Part shown: positions 16,100 through 25,216 of the stretch, one piece after another
Numbering within the stretch: the first letter of the stretch is position 1
Layout of the letters: the number at the start of each line of letters is the position of its first letter
From: Bifidobacterium tsurumiense
GTDB lineage: Bacteria; Actinomycetota; Actinomycetes; Actinomycetales; Bifidobacteriaceae
NCBI RefSeq assembly: GCF_000741765.1
Contig: NZ_JGZU01000019.1
Span: forward strand, 1-64,000
Direction: 5' to 3'
Length of the DNA stretch: 64,000 nucleotides
Notes under the pieces: generated by a model
What the model saw: the letters and a program-made list of their open reading frames with translations, nothing else
Databases searched by the model: none
Told to the model about the DNA's origin: nothing
Program-made: the position numbers and the translations under genes

Positions 16100-17533
16100 A
16101 TGGCAGATGAAGATTCGTGGCTCGACAGATCGTCGCAATCTCATGGGGAAAGGTCCGGCGATTCGTCGACAACAGGCTCATCCATAGGGCGTGATGTGAT
16201 TTTCGATCGGGTTCCTCCGCATGATGACGCGGCTGAAATGGCAGTGCTTGGTGGCATGCTCATGAGTAAGGATGCCATCGGTGAAGTATCTCAGATGATT
16301 GATGTCACCGATTTTTATCAACCCAAGCATCAGACGATCTACGAAGCCATAATTGACTTGTTCTCGGCTTCGGAGCCCGTTGACATCGTTTTGGTCGCCA
16401 ATGCGCTGATCAAGGCCGGCGATCTCGATAAGGTGGGTGGAACGGATTATCTGCATAGTCTGGTCGCATCAGTGCCGACAGCGGCAAATGCCACATATTA
16501 TGCAGAAATCGTGCATCAGCGTGCGATTTTGCGCAATGTCATTGCCACTGGAACCAAAATCGCTCAATTGGGCTATTCGGCAGAGGGATCACAAGCCGAA
16601 GACGTGGTCAATCTTGCGCAGGCCGAAGTCTATGAAATGAGCGTGGGCAAGGTTCGTCAGGACTATGCCGCTATCGGTCCGGTTGTGCAGGATGCGCTGT
16701 CGCAGTTGGACAAATTGCAAAATGGTGAAATCGAACAAGGCGTACCTACCGGTTTCAGGGATATCGATGATCTGACCCAAGGTCTGCAGCCAGGGCAGAT
16801 GATCGTGGTGGCGGGTCGTCCTGCAATGGGTAAGTCCACATTCGCAGTGGATTTTGCTCGTTCGGCTTCCTTGAAGCACGGTATGACCTCCATTATCTTC
16901 AATTTGGAAATGAGCAAGGTGGAAGTAGCGAAGCGCATTATTTCCGCCGAAAGCGGTATTCCTTTGTCAGTGCTCAATCATGCCGACCAAATAACGCCTG
17001 AACGTTGGAATATGCTCAATGACTGTTGGAACCGTGTGCAAGAGGCGCCGTTGTTCATTGATGACAGCCCGAATATGAGCCTTATGGAGATACGTGCCAA
17101 ATGCCGCAGATTGAAACAGACCAATGACTTGAAATTGGTGATTATCGATTACTTGCAGCTGATGAGCTCCGGAAAACGGGTGGAGAGCAGGCAACAGGAA
17201 GTCTCTGAGTTTTCTCGAGCCCTCAAATTGTTGGCAAAGGAATTGGAAGTGCCGGTTGTGGCGCTGAGCCAGTTGAACCGTGGCCCGGAAATGCGCAATG
17301 ACCGCAAGCCGCAACTTTCTGATCTGCGTGAATCCGGTTCTATCGAGCAGGATGCCGATGTGGTGTTCCTGGTGCATCGCCCTGATTATTACGACAAGGA
17401 AGACCGTCCGGGAGAGGCCGATATCATCATGGCCAAGCATCGTAATGGTCCCACAGAAACCTTCGCTCTGGCATTCCAGGGTGCAACTTCGCGATTCCAG
17501 GATATGGCTCCGGATTATTCGCAGGGAGTGTGA
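16100..17533 (+). CDS. dnaB: Replicative DNA helicase
   Basis: A 477-residue hexameric 5-to-3 helicase that opens the replication fork. The N-terminal domain (about 35-140) begins PHDDAAEMAVLGGMLM; the RecA-like C-terminal domain has Walker A GRPAMGKST (about 238), then IIFNLEMSKVEVAKRI, Walker B LKLVIIDYLQLM, ALSQLNRGPEMR and SDLRESGSIEQDADVVFLVHR. No intein is present. The start ATG has only a weak ribosome site. The stop is followed after one base by murT, so transcription probably continues. The upstream DNA carries a DnaA-box-like cluster. Confidence 0.96.
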   Translation: MADEDSWLDRSSQSHGERSGDSSTTGSSIGRDVIFDRVPPHDDAAEMAVLGGMLMSKDAIGEVSQMIDVTDFYQPKHQTIYEAIIDLFSASEPVDIVLVANALIKAGDLDKVGGTDYLHSLVASVPTAANATYYAEIVHQRAILRNVIATGTKIAQLGYSAEGSQAEDVVNLAQAEVYEMSVGKVRQDYAAIGPVVQDALSQLDKLQNGEIEQGVPTGFRDIDDLTQGLQPGQMIVVAGRPAMGKSTFAVDFARSASLKHGMTSIIFNLEMSKVEVAKRIISAESGIPLSVLNHADQITPERWNMLNDCWNRVQEAPLFIDDSPNMSLMEIRAKCRRLKQTNDLKLVIIDYLQLMSSGKRVESRQQEVSEFSRALKLLAKELEVPVVALSQLNRGPEMRNDRKPQLSDLRESGSIEQDADVVFLVHRPDYYDKEDRPGEADIIMAKHRNGPTETFALAFQGATSRFQDMAPDYSQGV

Positions 17534-17534
17534 T

Positions 17535-18932
17535 ATGAGCCAGCAAAATACTCCATGGCATGCTTTTGCCACGCCTATTTTGGGCAAGTCGGTACGTGCT
17601 GCGGCCCGTATTCTCAAGCATGGTGGCAGCGCTCTGCCCGGTCAGGTGGTTGAAAAAGTCGATCCGGGATTTTTGGCGCGTACTCTTGGGCAGTTGAAAT
17701 ATGGTGTGGTGCTGGTGTCGGGAACCAATGGCAAAACCACCACCACGCGCATGGTCACCGCCATGTTGCGTGATATGGGACTGAAAGTGTTCTCCAATCC
17801 AACCGGTTCCAATTTCACCAGAGGTGTGGTATCCGCGCTGCTGAATGAAGTCAGTGTGAGTGGTCGTTTGGATGCCGATATTGCAGTGCTGGAACTCGAT
17901 GAGGCGTATGCCGTGCATTTTGTGCAGCAGGTGCGTCCTCAGTTCAGCCTGCTACTCAATGTGATGCGCGATCAGCTGGATCGTTTCGGAGAAATAGACA
18001 ATACGGCGAATTTGCTGGCAAAGGTGGCTCAATCCACAACCGGTACGGTCATTCTCAACAGAGAAGACCGGAGGATTGCCGCATTGGCCGATCAGGTTCG
18101 CCCGGGTGTGGCGGTGAAGTATTTCGGGCTGGATGCAAGCCTTCGCGCAATATTCCCCAATGATGATGCACTCCATGCCGAGTCCACAGGCGCGGCTGAG
18201 GCTGAAGCTGATGCTACTCGAGGCTCGTTTGCGCAACCCGTGACGGCGGATGTGACGGATCAAGAAGGACATCCTGAACGTATTCCTGCAGATGTGGTAC
18301 TGACCCGAATTGGGGACCATCAGGGTGAATTCCTCATTGATGGCAGCAATATATCGGTCGCATTGCAGCTCGAAGGCATCTACAACATCTTCAATGCCGC
18401 TGCGGCGGCTGCCACGGTGCGTGCCGTGATGGCGCACACCGAATTGGGGAGGGCGGATAACGCAAGCTTGGCCAAGGCAATGGGGCAAGTCACCCCGGCC
18501 TTTGGCCGCGGAGAGGTTATCGATGTCAACGGTGTGCCCGTCGAGTTGCTGCTGGTCAAAAATCCTATGGGATTCCGCATGTCATTGGCATCTTTCCCTC
18601 CGCAGGGTCATGAAACCATGATCGCCATATGCGATGAATATGCGGATGGACGCGATATGAGTTGGTTGTGGGATGTTGATTTCACATCTTTGCGCGAGAC
18701 CGGCGTCGCCATGGTATCCGGAACCCGCGCCTGGGATATGGCATTGCGTCTGGAATATGACGGCGTGCAAGTGGATACCACCGATGTGGAATTGGAAGCC
18801 GCAGTGGAACGGTTCGTTACCAGCAATCCTGAGGTTCCCAAGCATATGTATTGCACATATACGGCAATGCTGAGGGCGCGTGCGCAGCTTGCCAAAATGA
18901 CAGAGGTTCCTGATGCGGGAGTGGGTCGTTAA
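17535..18932 (+). CDS. murT: Lipid II isoglutaminyl synthase subunit MurT
   Basis: A 465-residue Mur-ligase-like subunit that, with GatD, amidates D-glutamate of lipid II to D-isoglutamine. The ATP loop GTNGKTTTT lies at residues 63-71, with SNPTGSNFTRGV and LELDEAYA following. The C-terminal MurT domain has MGFRMSLASF and DGRDMSWLWDVDF. In characterised MurT proteins a four-cysteine zinc ribbon sits in the middle domain. Here that place holds an acidic Ala/Glu/Asp-rich stretch (around 215-245) with no cysteine. The start is at 17535, just after GGGAG; the open frame extends upstream inside dnaB but is not real there. The gatD gene follows 2 nt later. Confidence 0.93.
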   Translation: MSQQNTPWHAFATPILGKSVRAAARILKHGGSALPGQVVEKVDPGFLARTLGQLKYGVVLVSGTNGKTTTTRMVTAMLRDMGLKVFSNPTGSNFTRGVVSALLNEVSVSGRLDADIAVLELDEAYAVHFVQQVRPQFSLLLNVMRDQLDRFGEIDNTANLLAKVAQSTTGTVILNREDRRIAALADQVRPGVAVKYFGLDASLRAIFPNDDALHAESTGAAEAEADATRGSFAQPVTADVTDQEGHPERIPADVVLTRIGDHQGEFLIDGSNISVALQLEGIYNIFNAAAAAATVRAVMAHTELGRADNASLAKAMGQVTPAFGRGEVIDVNGVPVELLLVKNPMGFRMSLASFPPQGHETMIAICDEYADGRDMSWLWDVDFTSLRETGVAMVSGTRAWDMALRLEYDGVQVDTTDVELEAAVERFVTSNPEVPKHMYCTYTAMLRARAQLAKMTEVPDAGVGR

Positions 18933-18934
18933 TT

Positions 18935-19771
18935 ATGGAAAATGCGCAAATCACTACTCAACAGCCATCGGATGCGGCCGATGAGACGGCAGTCCATAAC
19001 AATGACGCCAGTTCGGGTGCTCAATCACGAAGGCTTGATATTGTTTCGCTGTATCCCAAGGATATGAATATCTATGGGGATTACGGCAATGTGCTCACGG
19101 TCAGCCGGCGCGCGGCGTTGTATGGCTATGAGCCGGTAGTTCACCAATATAATCAGGGTGATCAGTGGCCTGAGCATGTCGATATCGTGCTTGGGGGCGG
19201 CGGACAGGATAACGGCCAGAAAAAGATCGTTGATGATTTGTTCGAGCGGGCCGACACTCTCCGTGATCTTGCTCGGCAAGGCGTGCCCATGCTGATGATC
19301 TGCGGCATGTATCAGTTGTTTGGCCAGTATTTTGAGACCATCGACGGCACCCGCCTCGAAGGCATCGGCATTATGGGTGTGCATACCGTGGGGCAGGATG
19401 TGCGCATGATCGGCAATCTGACCGAGACTTCTGAAGAATTCGACAAGATCATCGGATACGAAAACCACTCTGGGCAGACCTTCTTGCACGAAGGTACCGA
19501 GCCACTGGGGCGCGTGGAGTTCGACGGTACGGGAAATAATGGCGAGGACCACACCGAGGGTGCTCGTGTGCACAATGTCATTGGCACATATATGCATGGC
19601 TCCTTGCTGCCGAAGAACCCGAAAATTGCGGACTTCCTGATTCGGACGGCCGCCGAGCGACGCTATGGAGTATTTGAACCCATCCAAAATGATCAGATGC
19701 GCAATGAATTGGCTCGAATTGACCGCATAGCGGATCGTGCCAGGGCTGTGGCGAAAAATAGGCCTCGATAA
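18935..19771 (+). CDS. gatD: Lipid II isoglutaminyl synthase, glutaminase subunit GatD
   Basis: A 278-residue class I glutamine amidotransferase of the CobB/CobQ type that supplies ammonia to MurT. The catalytic Cys123 is in MLMICGMYQLFG and the His221 in IGTYMHGSLLPKNP. LYPKDMNIYGDYGN near residue 40 is typical of GatD. The first 30 residues are a polar Ser/Asp/Ala-rich extension absent from short homologues. It starts 2 nt after the murT stop, as expected for an obligate complex. Confidence 0.93.
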   Translation: MENAQITTQQPSDAADETAVHNNDASSGAQSRRLDIVSLYPKDMNIYGDYGNVLTVSRRAALYGYEPVVHQYNQGDQWPEHVDIVLGGGGQDNGQKKIVDDLFERADTLRDLARQGVPMLMICGMYQLFGQYFETIDGTRLEGIGIMGVHTVGQDVRMIGNLTETSEEFDKIIGYENHSGQTFLHEGTEPLGRVEFDGTGNNGEDHTEGARVHNVIGTYMHGSLLPKNPKIADFLIRTAAERRYGVFEPIQNDQMRNELARIDRIADRARAVAKNRPR

Positions 19772-19920
19772 GCCCTCTCGATTCAGTCGGTCGAGCTTAG
19801 GCCGGAGCAGGTGATTCATCAGTGAAGGCCGAATTGGAAGTATGGCCTTATGACGAAACGGCTTCTCGCTGTGTGCATGTGATGGTACAGTGAAGACACC
19901 AGTGACCCGAGGAGGTAGTC

Positions 19921-20148
19921 ATGGCTGATTTTGATTTGGGTGAAGGTCTGCGCAAGGTATTTCTCGCCGGAGTCGGTGCTATTGCAGTGACGGTTGAAAA
20001 AGGGCAGGAAGTAATCGACGACTTGGTTCGTAAGGGCGAATTGACTGTGGAGCAGGGCAAGGCGCTGAATACCGAGTTGAAGCGGAATATGGCAAAGGCT
20101 TCTCAGGAAGACAAGACCTCTGCTGACGACAGCGATTCAGACCGTTAG
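19921..20148 (+). CDS. Small phasin-like coiled-coil protein
   Basis: A 75-residue protein. The first half resembles small phasin-like proteins: LGEGLRKVFLAGVGAIAVTVEKG, then IDDLVRKGELTVEQGKALN, predicted as two amphipathic helices. The tail is acidic and polar (DDSDSDR). The ribosome site GAGGAGG is very strong. It stands 47 nt before the UbiB-like kinase and is probably co-transcribed with it. No polymer-storage genes are nearby, so a granule role is not supported; function unknown. Confidence 0.75.
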   Translation: MADFDLGEGLRKVFLAGVGAIAVTVEKGQEVIDDLVRKGELTVEQGKALNTELKRNMAKASQEDKTSADDSDSDR

Positions 20149-20195
20149 CGTTCGTATGGCGCGTTTGCCCAGGCAGGCGCGTCATGAGGTGTACT

Positions 20196-21881
20196 ATGTC
20201 TGAATTCAACACCGGTTCCGCTGCACAGCATGAAACCATAGGGATTTTCGGCGCGAAGAGTGCTTCATTTTCCAGCAAATATCATCTGACCAGGCGCGAT
20301 AAGTTGAAGCGTTTGGGGCAGATTGCCGGAATTGCCAAGCAGTTTGACATTATGCGCGGTCTTACCCCTGTAAAGATGCGTCTTATGTTTGAGGCACTGG
20401 GGCCAACCTTTGTCAAGGTCGGGCAAATCCTTTCCATGCGCTCTGAGATATTGCCGCAGTCCTTCTGCGACGAGTTGGCAAAGCTTCGGGCCGATGCCGA
20501 CCCAATGCCATATCAGACGGTGCTCGACACCTTGGAAGCGGAATGCAAGCGACCAGTGCGCGAGATTTTCAGCAGCATCGATCCGACTCCTCTCGGATCG
20601 GCGTCTTTGGCGCAGGTGCACCGCGCCACACTGATAAGCGGCGAGGATGTCGCTGTCAAAGTGCAAAGGCCCGGAGTGCGTGAAACCATGGCACTGGATG
20701 TTTCCATAATGCGTTCCATTGCTCAGACGGCCAGCAAATTCGTCTCCAGTGCTCAGGTAGTTGATCTGCGTGGTGTGGTGAATGAATTGTGGGATACCTT
20801 CGCTTCGGAAACGGATTTCCTCGTCGAGGCGCGAAATCTGAGCGAATTCAAGCGCTTTTGCGATGACTACGCATATATCGACTGTCCTAAGCCATATAAC
20901 GAATTATGCACCGAACATGTGCTTGTCATGGATTATGTGGACGGCATACCGGTGGAAAACACGAAAGTGTTGCAGGATGCCGGATATGACCTGAGAGAAA
21001 TAGGCACCAAATTGGTGGATAACTATGCCACGCAGGTCTTGGATGCCGGATTCTTCCACGCAGATCCTCATCCTGGCAATATCATCATCGCAGGTGGGCA
21101 GATAGTGCTTATTGACTTAGGCATGACCGGGCGGTTGAATGCGCAGACAAGATCGGTTATGCGCGAAATGATAGGAGCCGTTGCCAAGCAGGATTCCCCG
21201 GGATTGGCAGACGGGTTATTGCGCTTCGCAGGCACGCAGGCAGATCAGGAGGATTATCCGGCGTTGCTTGCTGATTTGGATGTTATTGTCAAAGAATACG
21301 GCACAGTCGGTCTGGCAGATCTGGATATCGCCGCATTCATCACCTCGCTGACGCAGATGGCCCAACGCCATGGAATAGCTGTGCCGTCCAGCGTCACCAC
21401 AGTCGCCCGGGCATTGGTGACTCTGGAAGGGCTATTGGATGAATTCATCCCCGATGTGAATATGATCGAGATAATTTCGCAGCATATCGCTACTGACAAG
21501 GCAGTGGACCGTGTGATACGAGATGAGACCAAAGCCTTGGGTATTGAAGGATATCAAGCCTTGCATGGCTTGTTCGGCATGCTGTCGGAATCCAAGGTTG
21601 CGGCAAGGATGCTCACTCGTGGACAACTTAAGGTCAATATGGAATTGGTGGGTTCCACAGAGCCATTTCAGATGCTCTCCGATATGGTGAACCGGCTGAC
21701 CATGGCCCTTATTGTGGTTGGTCTTTTTGTGGGGTCGTCCATCGTGTATTTCGCCGGCATGAAGCCTGTGGTCTTTGGTATTCCGGTTATCGGCTTCCTG
21801 GGATATGTCATCGCTTTTCTACTCTCGCTCTGGATTGTCTTTGATATATATCGCAAAGGCAATCCTCAGAAGAAACGGTAG
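20196..21881 (+). CDS. UbiB/ABC1 (ADCK) family atypical kinase
   Basis: A 561-residue protein of the UbiB/COQ8 family. The hallmark KxGQ motif appears in TFVKVGQILSMRSEILP. Further motifs are SLAQVHRATL (the family Ala-rich loop), AVKVQRPGV with the catalytic Lys, FHADPHPGNI and VLIDLGMTGRL. Two C-terminal membrane helices end the protein (about 495-550). Members regulate quinone or lipid metabolism as ATPases. Bifidobacteria are not known to make ubiquinone, so its target here is unclear. The start at 20196 is chosen because GAGGTG lies upstream. A 45-bp stretch of this gene (21504-21548) recurs, diverged, at 23941-23985. Confidence 0.92.
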   Translation: MSEFNTGSAAQHETIGIFGAKSASFSSKYHLTRRDKLKRLGQIAGIAKQFDIMRGLTPVKMRLMFEALGPTFVKVGQILSMRSEILPQSFCDELAKLRADADPMPYQTVLDTLEAECKRPVREIFSSIDPTPLGSASLAQVHRATLISGEDVAVKVQRPGVRETMALDVSIMRSIAQTASKFVSSAQVVDLRGVVNELWDTFASETDFLVEARNLSEFKRFCDDYAYIDCPKPYNELCTEHVLVMDYVDGIPVENTKVLQDAGYDLREIGTKLVDNYATQVLDAGFFHADPHPGNIIIAGGQIVLIDLGMTGRLNAQTRSVMREMIGAVAKQDSPGLADGLLRFAGTQADQEDYPALLADLDVIVKEYGTVGLADLDIAAFITSLTQMAQRHGIAVPSSVTTVARALVTLEGLLDEFIPDVNMIEIISQHIATDKAVDRVIRDETKALGIEGYQALHGLFGMLSESKVAARMLTRGQLKVNMELVGSTEPFQMLSDMVNRLTMALIVVGLFVGSSIVYFAGMKPVVFGIPVIGFLGYVIAFLLSLWIVFDIYRKGNPQKKR

Positions 21882-21989
21882 CATTGGCAGGTGGGTTCCC
21901 GCGTGGGAAACCCGATATTCGTTCCTCTGTTTCCTCTGTGATTTGACGTAGATATGCGATAGTCTCGGAAGGGAATCAAGGAGGAATTC

Positions 21990-23012
21990 ATGGCATCCAA
22001 CATGGTGAAGAAAGTGCTGCTCGGCGGTTTGGCAGCAGCAGGTGCAGCAGCGTGGGCGATTGCTCCACGTCGTTCCAGCGACAAGCACCGTCACGCGGTT
22101 CAGCCGGTTCCTGATGTGTGGTACGCCCATCGCGGATTGCATGATGCAGGGTCCGGACTCAATGAGCAGTATGCGGCCGAAAGCGGAGAATATGTGGCAC
22201 TCGCTCGACGCATGGCCATGAAGGCCGGTTATGGGACTCCTGAGGTTACCGGTCCCATAGCGCCGGAGAATTCATTGGCGTCATTCGCAGCCGCTTGTGA
22301 AGCAGGTTTCGGTATTGAGCTGGATATTCAGATGACGGCCGATGGTCGGATTGTGGTGGTCCATGACAACGATTTGATGAGGGTTGCTGGAGATCCCCGT
22401 CGTATCGCTGATCTGACCTATGATGAGCTGACGAGGATTCCGCTGTTCCCAAGCCCATCCAAACCGGGCGACGCCAGGAGTGCTCAGGCTGGCGACGGAG
22501 AGCCGGCGCAGGTTCCTCAGGGATATTATCAGCATGTTCCGCTCTTCTCCGATGTGCTCAAGGTCGTGAATGGTCGCGTCCCGATCATTGTGGAATACAA
22601 ATTTGAAACGAATAGGTATTGGGATGAACGCGATGAAGAGTTCATGGATCTAGGCGATGCCCTGCTCAGTGCCTATGACGGAACATACGTTATGGAATCC
22701 TTCCATCCGGGCGCTGTGGCATGGTATCGCAAGCATCGTCCGACGTATGCCGTGGGCAGTTGGCCGAGGCGGAGTAGCTTCGGCAATGGCGTATTGCCTT
22801 GGGCGGCAGGTTCGCTTGGATTCAACTTCCTCGGACGCCCTGATTTTGTGGCGTATGACTGGCATGGAGGCAATTTGCCGCAGGTTCGTGCAGCGCGTGC
22901 CATGGGAGCCACGGCAGTGTCTTGGACGGTTCGCAGCAGTGACGAATATGCAATCTGCGATGATTGGTTCGATAGGCATATCTTTGAAAGCTTCGTTCCG
23001 CAGTATCGCTGA
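21990..23012 (+). CDS. Glycerophosphodiester phosphodiesterase family protein
   Basis: A 340-residue GDPD-fold enzyme that hydrolyses glycerophosphodiesters to glycerol-3-phosphate and an alcohol. It has an N-terminal hydrophobic segment (about 8-24), so it is probably membrane-anchored. The catalytic set is WYAHRGLHD (about 45-53), APENSLASFAAACEAGFGIELDIQ and VVVHDNDLMRVAG. It follows a strong AAGGAGG. About 40 residues between the HRG and PEN motifs form an insert. The gene ends in a long hairpin shared with convergent upp. Confidence 0.92.
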   Translation: MASNMVKKVLLGGLAAAGAAAWAIAPRRSSDKHRHAVQPVPDVWYAHRGLHDAGSGLNEQYAAESGEYVALARRMAMKAGYGTPEVTGPIAPENSLASFAAACEAGFGIELDIQMTADGRIVVVHDNDLMRVAGDPRRIADLTYDELTRIPLFPSPSKPGDARSAQAGDGEPAQVPQGYYQHVPLFSDVLKVVNGRVPIIVEYKFETNRYWDERDEEFMDLGDALLSAYDGTYVMESFHPGAVAWYRKHRPTYAVGSWPRRSSFGNGVLPWAAGSLGFNFLGRPDFVAYDWHGGNLPQVRAARAMGATAVSWTVRSSDEYAICDDWFDRHIFESFVPQYR

Positions 23013-23030
23013 ACGGTGAAACGACTGCTC

Positions 23031-23090
23031 GAGACATGATAAGGGCGTGAACACAGATCGGTTCTGGTGTTCACGCCCTCATCATGTCTC
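23031..23090. terminator. Bidirectional 24-bp hairpin between GDPD and upp
   Basis: The left arm 23031-23054 (GAGACATGAT then AGGGCGTGAACAC) pairs with the right arm 23067-23090, with one mismatch and a 12-nt loop. There is no T run. Its position between convergent genes supports a transcription stop for both. Confidence 0.7.
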
Positions 23091-23163
23091 AGGAAGATAT
23101 GCGGTGACGAGGGCAACGCGCGTGGACGGTTTTGCCTTGCGCAATGCCCTTTTTGGTCAATGA

Positions 23164-23802
23164 CTAGTCAATGAGTCCGTACAAACGATCACCCGCATCA
23201 CCCAGGCCGGGCACGATATACGCCTGATCATTGAGCTTCTCATCGATTGCGCAGACGACCACCTTGAAATCGATGCTGGGATCGATATCGCGCTTGAGGC
23301 GTTCCAAACCTTCTGGAGCGGCGAGAATGTTGATGGCGGTCACATCCTTGGCGCCGCGTTCGGCCAAATAGTGCGTGGCTGCAACCAGTGTGCCGCCGGT
23401 TGCCAGCATTGGATCCAAGAGGAAGCACTGACGGCCGGTGAGATCGTCCGGGAGACGGTTGGCATAGGTGACGATGTCCAGTGTCGCTTCGTCGCGCTTC
23501 ATGCCGAGGAATCCCACTTCGGCTGTGGGAAGCAAGCGGGTCATACCGTCGAGCATGCCCAGTCCGGCACGCAAAATCGGCACCACCATAGGCCTCGGAG
23601 AGGCAATATGCTTGCCAACCATCGGGCAAATAGGCGTTTCGATTTCGCGGTCGACGATTTCAAGATTGCGTGTAGCCTCATAAGCTTCGAGCATGACAAG
23701 CTCGGAGACCAGCTCGCGGAAGGTGTTTGAAGGGGTGTTCTTATCGCGCAGCACAGTAAGTTTGTGCTCCACCAAAGGATGATCCAAAACGTGAAGTTCC
23801 AT
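23164..23802 (-). CDS. upp: Uracil phosphoribosyltransferase
   Basis: A 212-residue pyrimidine-salvage enzyme that joins uracil and PRPP to UMP. Motifs are MELHVLDHPLVEHKLTVLRD, VPILRAGLGMLDGM, the PRPP loop LLDPMLATGGTL and IVPGLGDAGDRLYG at the C-terminus. The start at MELHVLD matches family length; TAGGAA lies upstream. The open frame extends 10 codons further without support. Confidence 0.96.
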   Translation of the reverse strand: MELHVLDHPLVEHKLTVLRDKNTPSNTFRELVSELVMLEAYEATRNLEIVDREIETPICPMVGKHIASPRPMVVPILRAGLGMLDGMTRLLPTAEVGFLGMKRDEATLDIVTYANRLPDDLTGRQCFLLDPMLATGGTLVAATHYLAERGAKDVTAINILAAPEGLERLKRDIDPSIDFKVVVCAIDEKLNDQAYIVPGLGDAGDRLYGLID

Positions 23803-23928
23803 GATTCCTAGAGTAACCCCTTGTACGGGCATGTGGCTACCCGGGTTGAGGGGTACCTATCAAAATATGGGATGCTGCCGAAAAGCACGTGGTCGTGGTG
23901 AGAGACTCACAAATCAAAACGAGACGGA

Positions 23929-24125
23929 CTTGCAAGAAAAGTGGCTCGTGTGATTCGGGATGAGACCAAAGCCTTGGGTATTGAACAGACTTGCAAGAGA
24001 AGCCCTCTTACAGGAGAAACAAACTTGCGAGAGAAATAGACTTGCAAGAGAAACAGACTTGCAAGAGAAGCCCGCTTGCAGGAGAAACAAACTTGCGGGA
24101 GAAACAGGCTTGCGAGAGAAGAAGA
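23929..24125. repeat. 17-bp tandem repeat array
   Basis: Eight units start at 23990, 24007, 24024, 24041, 24058, 24075, 24092 and 24109, exactly 17 nt apart, consensus CTTGCAAGAGAAACAGA. A ninth unit at 23929 is separated from the rest by an inserted 45-bp ubiB-like fragment. CTTGCAAG in the unit is itself a palindrome. Confidence 0.92.
23941..23985 (+). pseudogene. 45-bp ubiB-like fragment inside the repeat array
   Basis: It aligns without gaps to ubiB 21504-21548 with 41 of 45 bases identical. The copy still reads ARVIRDETKALGIE, and two of the four changes are synonymous third-position changes (ATA to ATT, CGA to CGG). It is not a gene; it is a short relic flanked on both sides by the 17-bp repeat. 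Confidence 0.8.
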
Positions 24126-24400
24126 GAAGCGCCGAACCGTGAAAGCGCCTGTCGGCGCAAACGCCGCTCGCAGCGGCAACAAATGGAGCCCGGGGCTTAA
24201 GCACGGCCCGACGCATCAACCAAGTATAACCATTGACGGCATTTACTCAATGCCGCCTACGCGAAGAGCGTGATATGTTCCCGTGCAGGCGGCGTGTTGA
24301 TAGTGGCTTTCATCGCTCAAAGACAGTTGGAAATAACCATGCCGTTTGCGCGATTGATTAAGGAATATCGTGGATTCCGAGACCCGAGTTCTTCTAGGTG

Positions 24401-25216
24401 TTATTCCAGCTTGCCCTGTCTCCACAACCGAGCTCCAGCGGTGAATACTTTGGCGGTATTGGCCAGATTGGCTGCATTATGAAGCAAGCGCGCTGCTGTG
24501 GTATTGGCATCTTTGGATGGCTTGTTGCCACTTGTACCAGAGGCGTTGCCGTCGGCGCTTTCAATGCTGAAATCGTTGGAGGATGCTGAATCAGAAGTGG
24601 AAGCTCCTGCTCCGGAGGTATTGCCATGTGCGATGCGGCGGGCTTCGATATGCAATCCAAGCACAATGACCTCGGTGAAGCTGGCTGCACGCTCCAAGGC
24701 GACTGCGAAATCACCTGTGAAGGCGCCGGAGAGAATGGCATCCGCTGTGCGGGCAATATCTTCCTCATGCGGAATTTCAGTAATGCCGGCTATGGCAGAT
24801 GCTGATGTCGCCTCGGGCTCGGCAACGCTCCAAAGCTGTGCAATGGATCGTGAATTGCGGCGCATCCAGGTGCGCAGCAAATACAGCCTCCAAAGAATGC
24901 CTGGCAGGGATTCCGGATCTGCTTGGCTCCATAGCTCCGCGATAATATCCACGCCTTCGCGGTCAACCAGAGTCAGCACCCGATCGACTACTGCCGGATC
25001 TTCGCTGTGATGAACGCGATCTAACAGAGCCGCTGCCGAGGTGTGGCTGATCTCGCTCAGCGTTTCCGGATCCATTCCACCAGCCATATGATCCACAATG
25101 GCAGAATCGAGCTGGGCAGGTCGTGCAGGCCTGTTGCTTCCAGTCCGAGCCGGGGCAAAACCGGAACCGCTGGAGTGGATGGAACCTGAGCTGTACTGCA
25201 TGGAACTAGTAGACAA
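24401..25216 (-). CDS. Hypothetical helical protein next to the Nudix fusion
   Basis: A 271-residue protein I do not recognise. Residues 1-35 are Ser/Gly-rich. Residues 36-195 look like a helical repeat fold: [22 protein letters not shown], then [20 protein letters not shown] and [13 protein letters not shown] Ser/Ala/Asn-rich linker (about 196-235) leads to a final helix. Its start overlaps the end of the Nudix gene by 11 bp, so the two are co-translated and probably act together. There are no membrane segments or catalytic motifs. Confidence 0.7.
   Translation of the reverse strand: MSTSSMQYSSGSIHSSGSGFAPARTGSNRPARPAQLDSAIVDHMAGGMDPETLSEISHTSAAALLDRVHHSEDPAVVDRVLTLVDREGVDIIAELWSQADPESLPGILWRLYLLRTWMRRNSRSIAQLWSVAEPEATSASAIAGITEIPHEEDIARTADAILSGAFTGDFAVALERAASFTEVIVLGLHIEARRIAHGNTSGAGASTSDSASSNDFSIESADGNASGTSGNKPSKDANTTAARLLHNAANLANTAKVFTAGARLWRQGKLE

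Larger units (their letters stand above)
23803..24400. other. Repeat-rich intergenic region upstream of upp
   Basis: No gene recognised. It contains a 17-bp tandem array (23990-24125 with an outlying unit at 23929) and a 45-bp ubiB-like fragment (23941-23985). The part 24126-24400 shows nothing I can name. Open frames across the array exist on both strands, but only because the repeat lacks stops. Confidence 0.6.

Noticed and set aside
23929-24125. A CRISPR array
   Set aside because: Units follow each other directly, without unique spacers, and no cas genes are present. It is a tandem repeat.
23914-24219. Open frames on both strands through the 17-bp array
   Set aside because: They follow from the repeat sequence, and the encoded residues repeat with the array; not genes.
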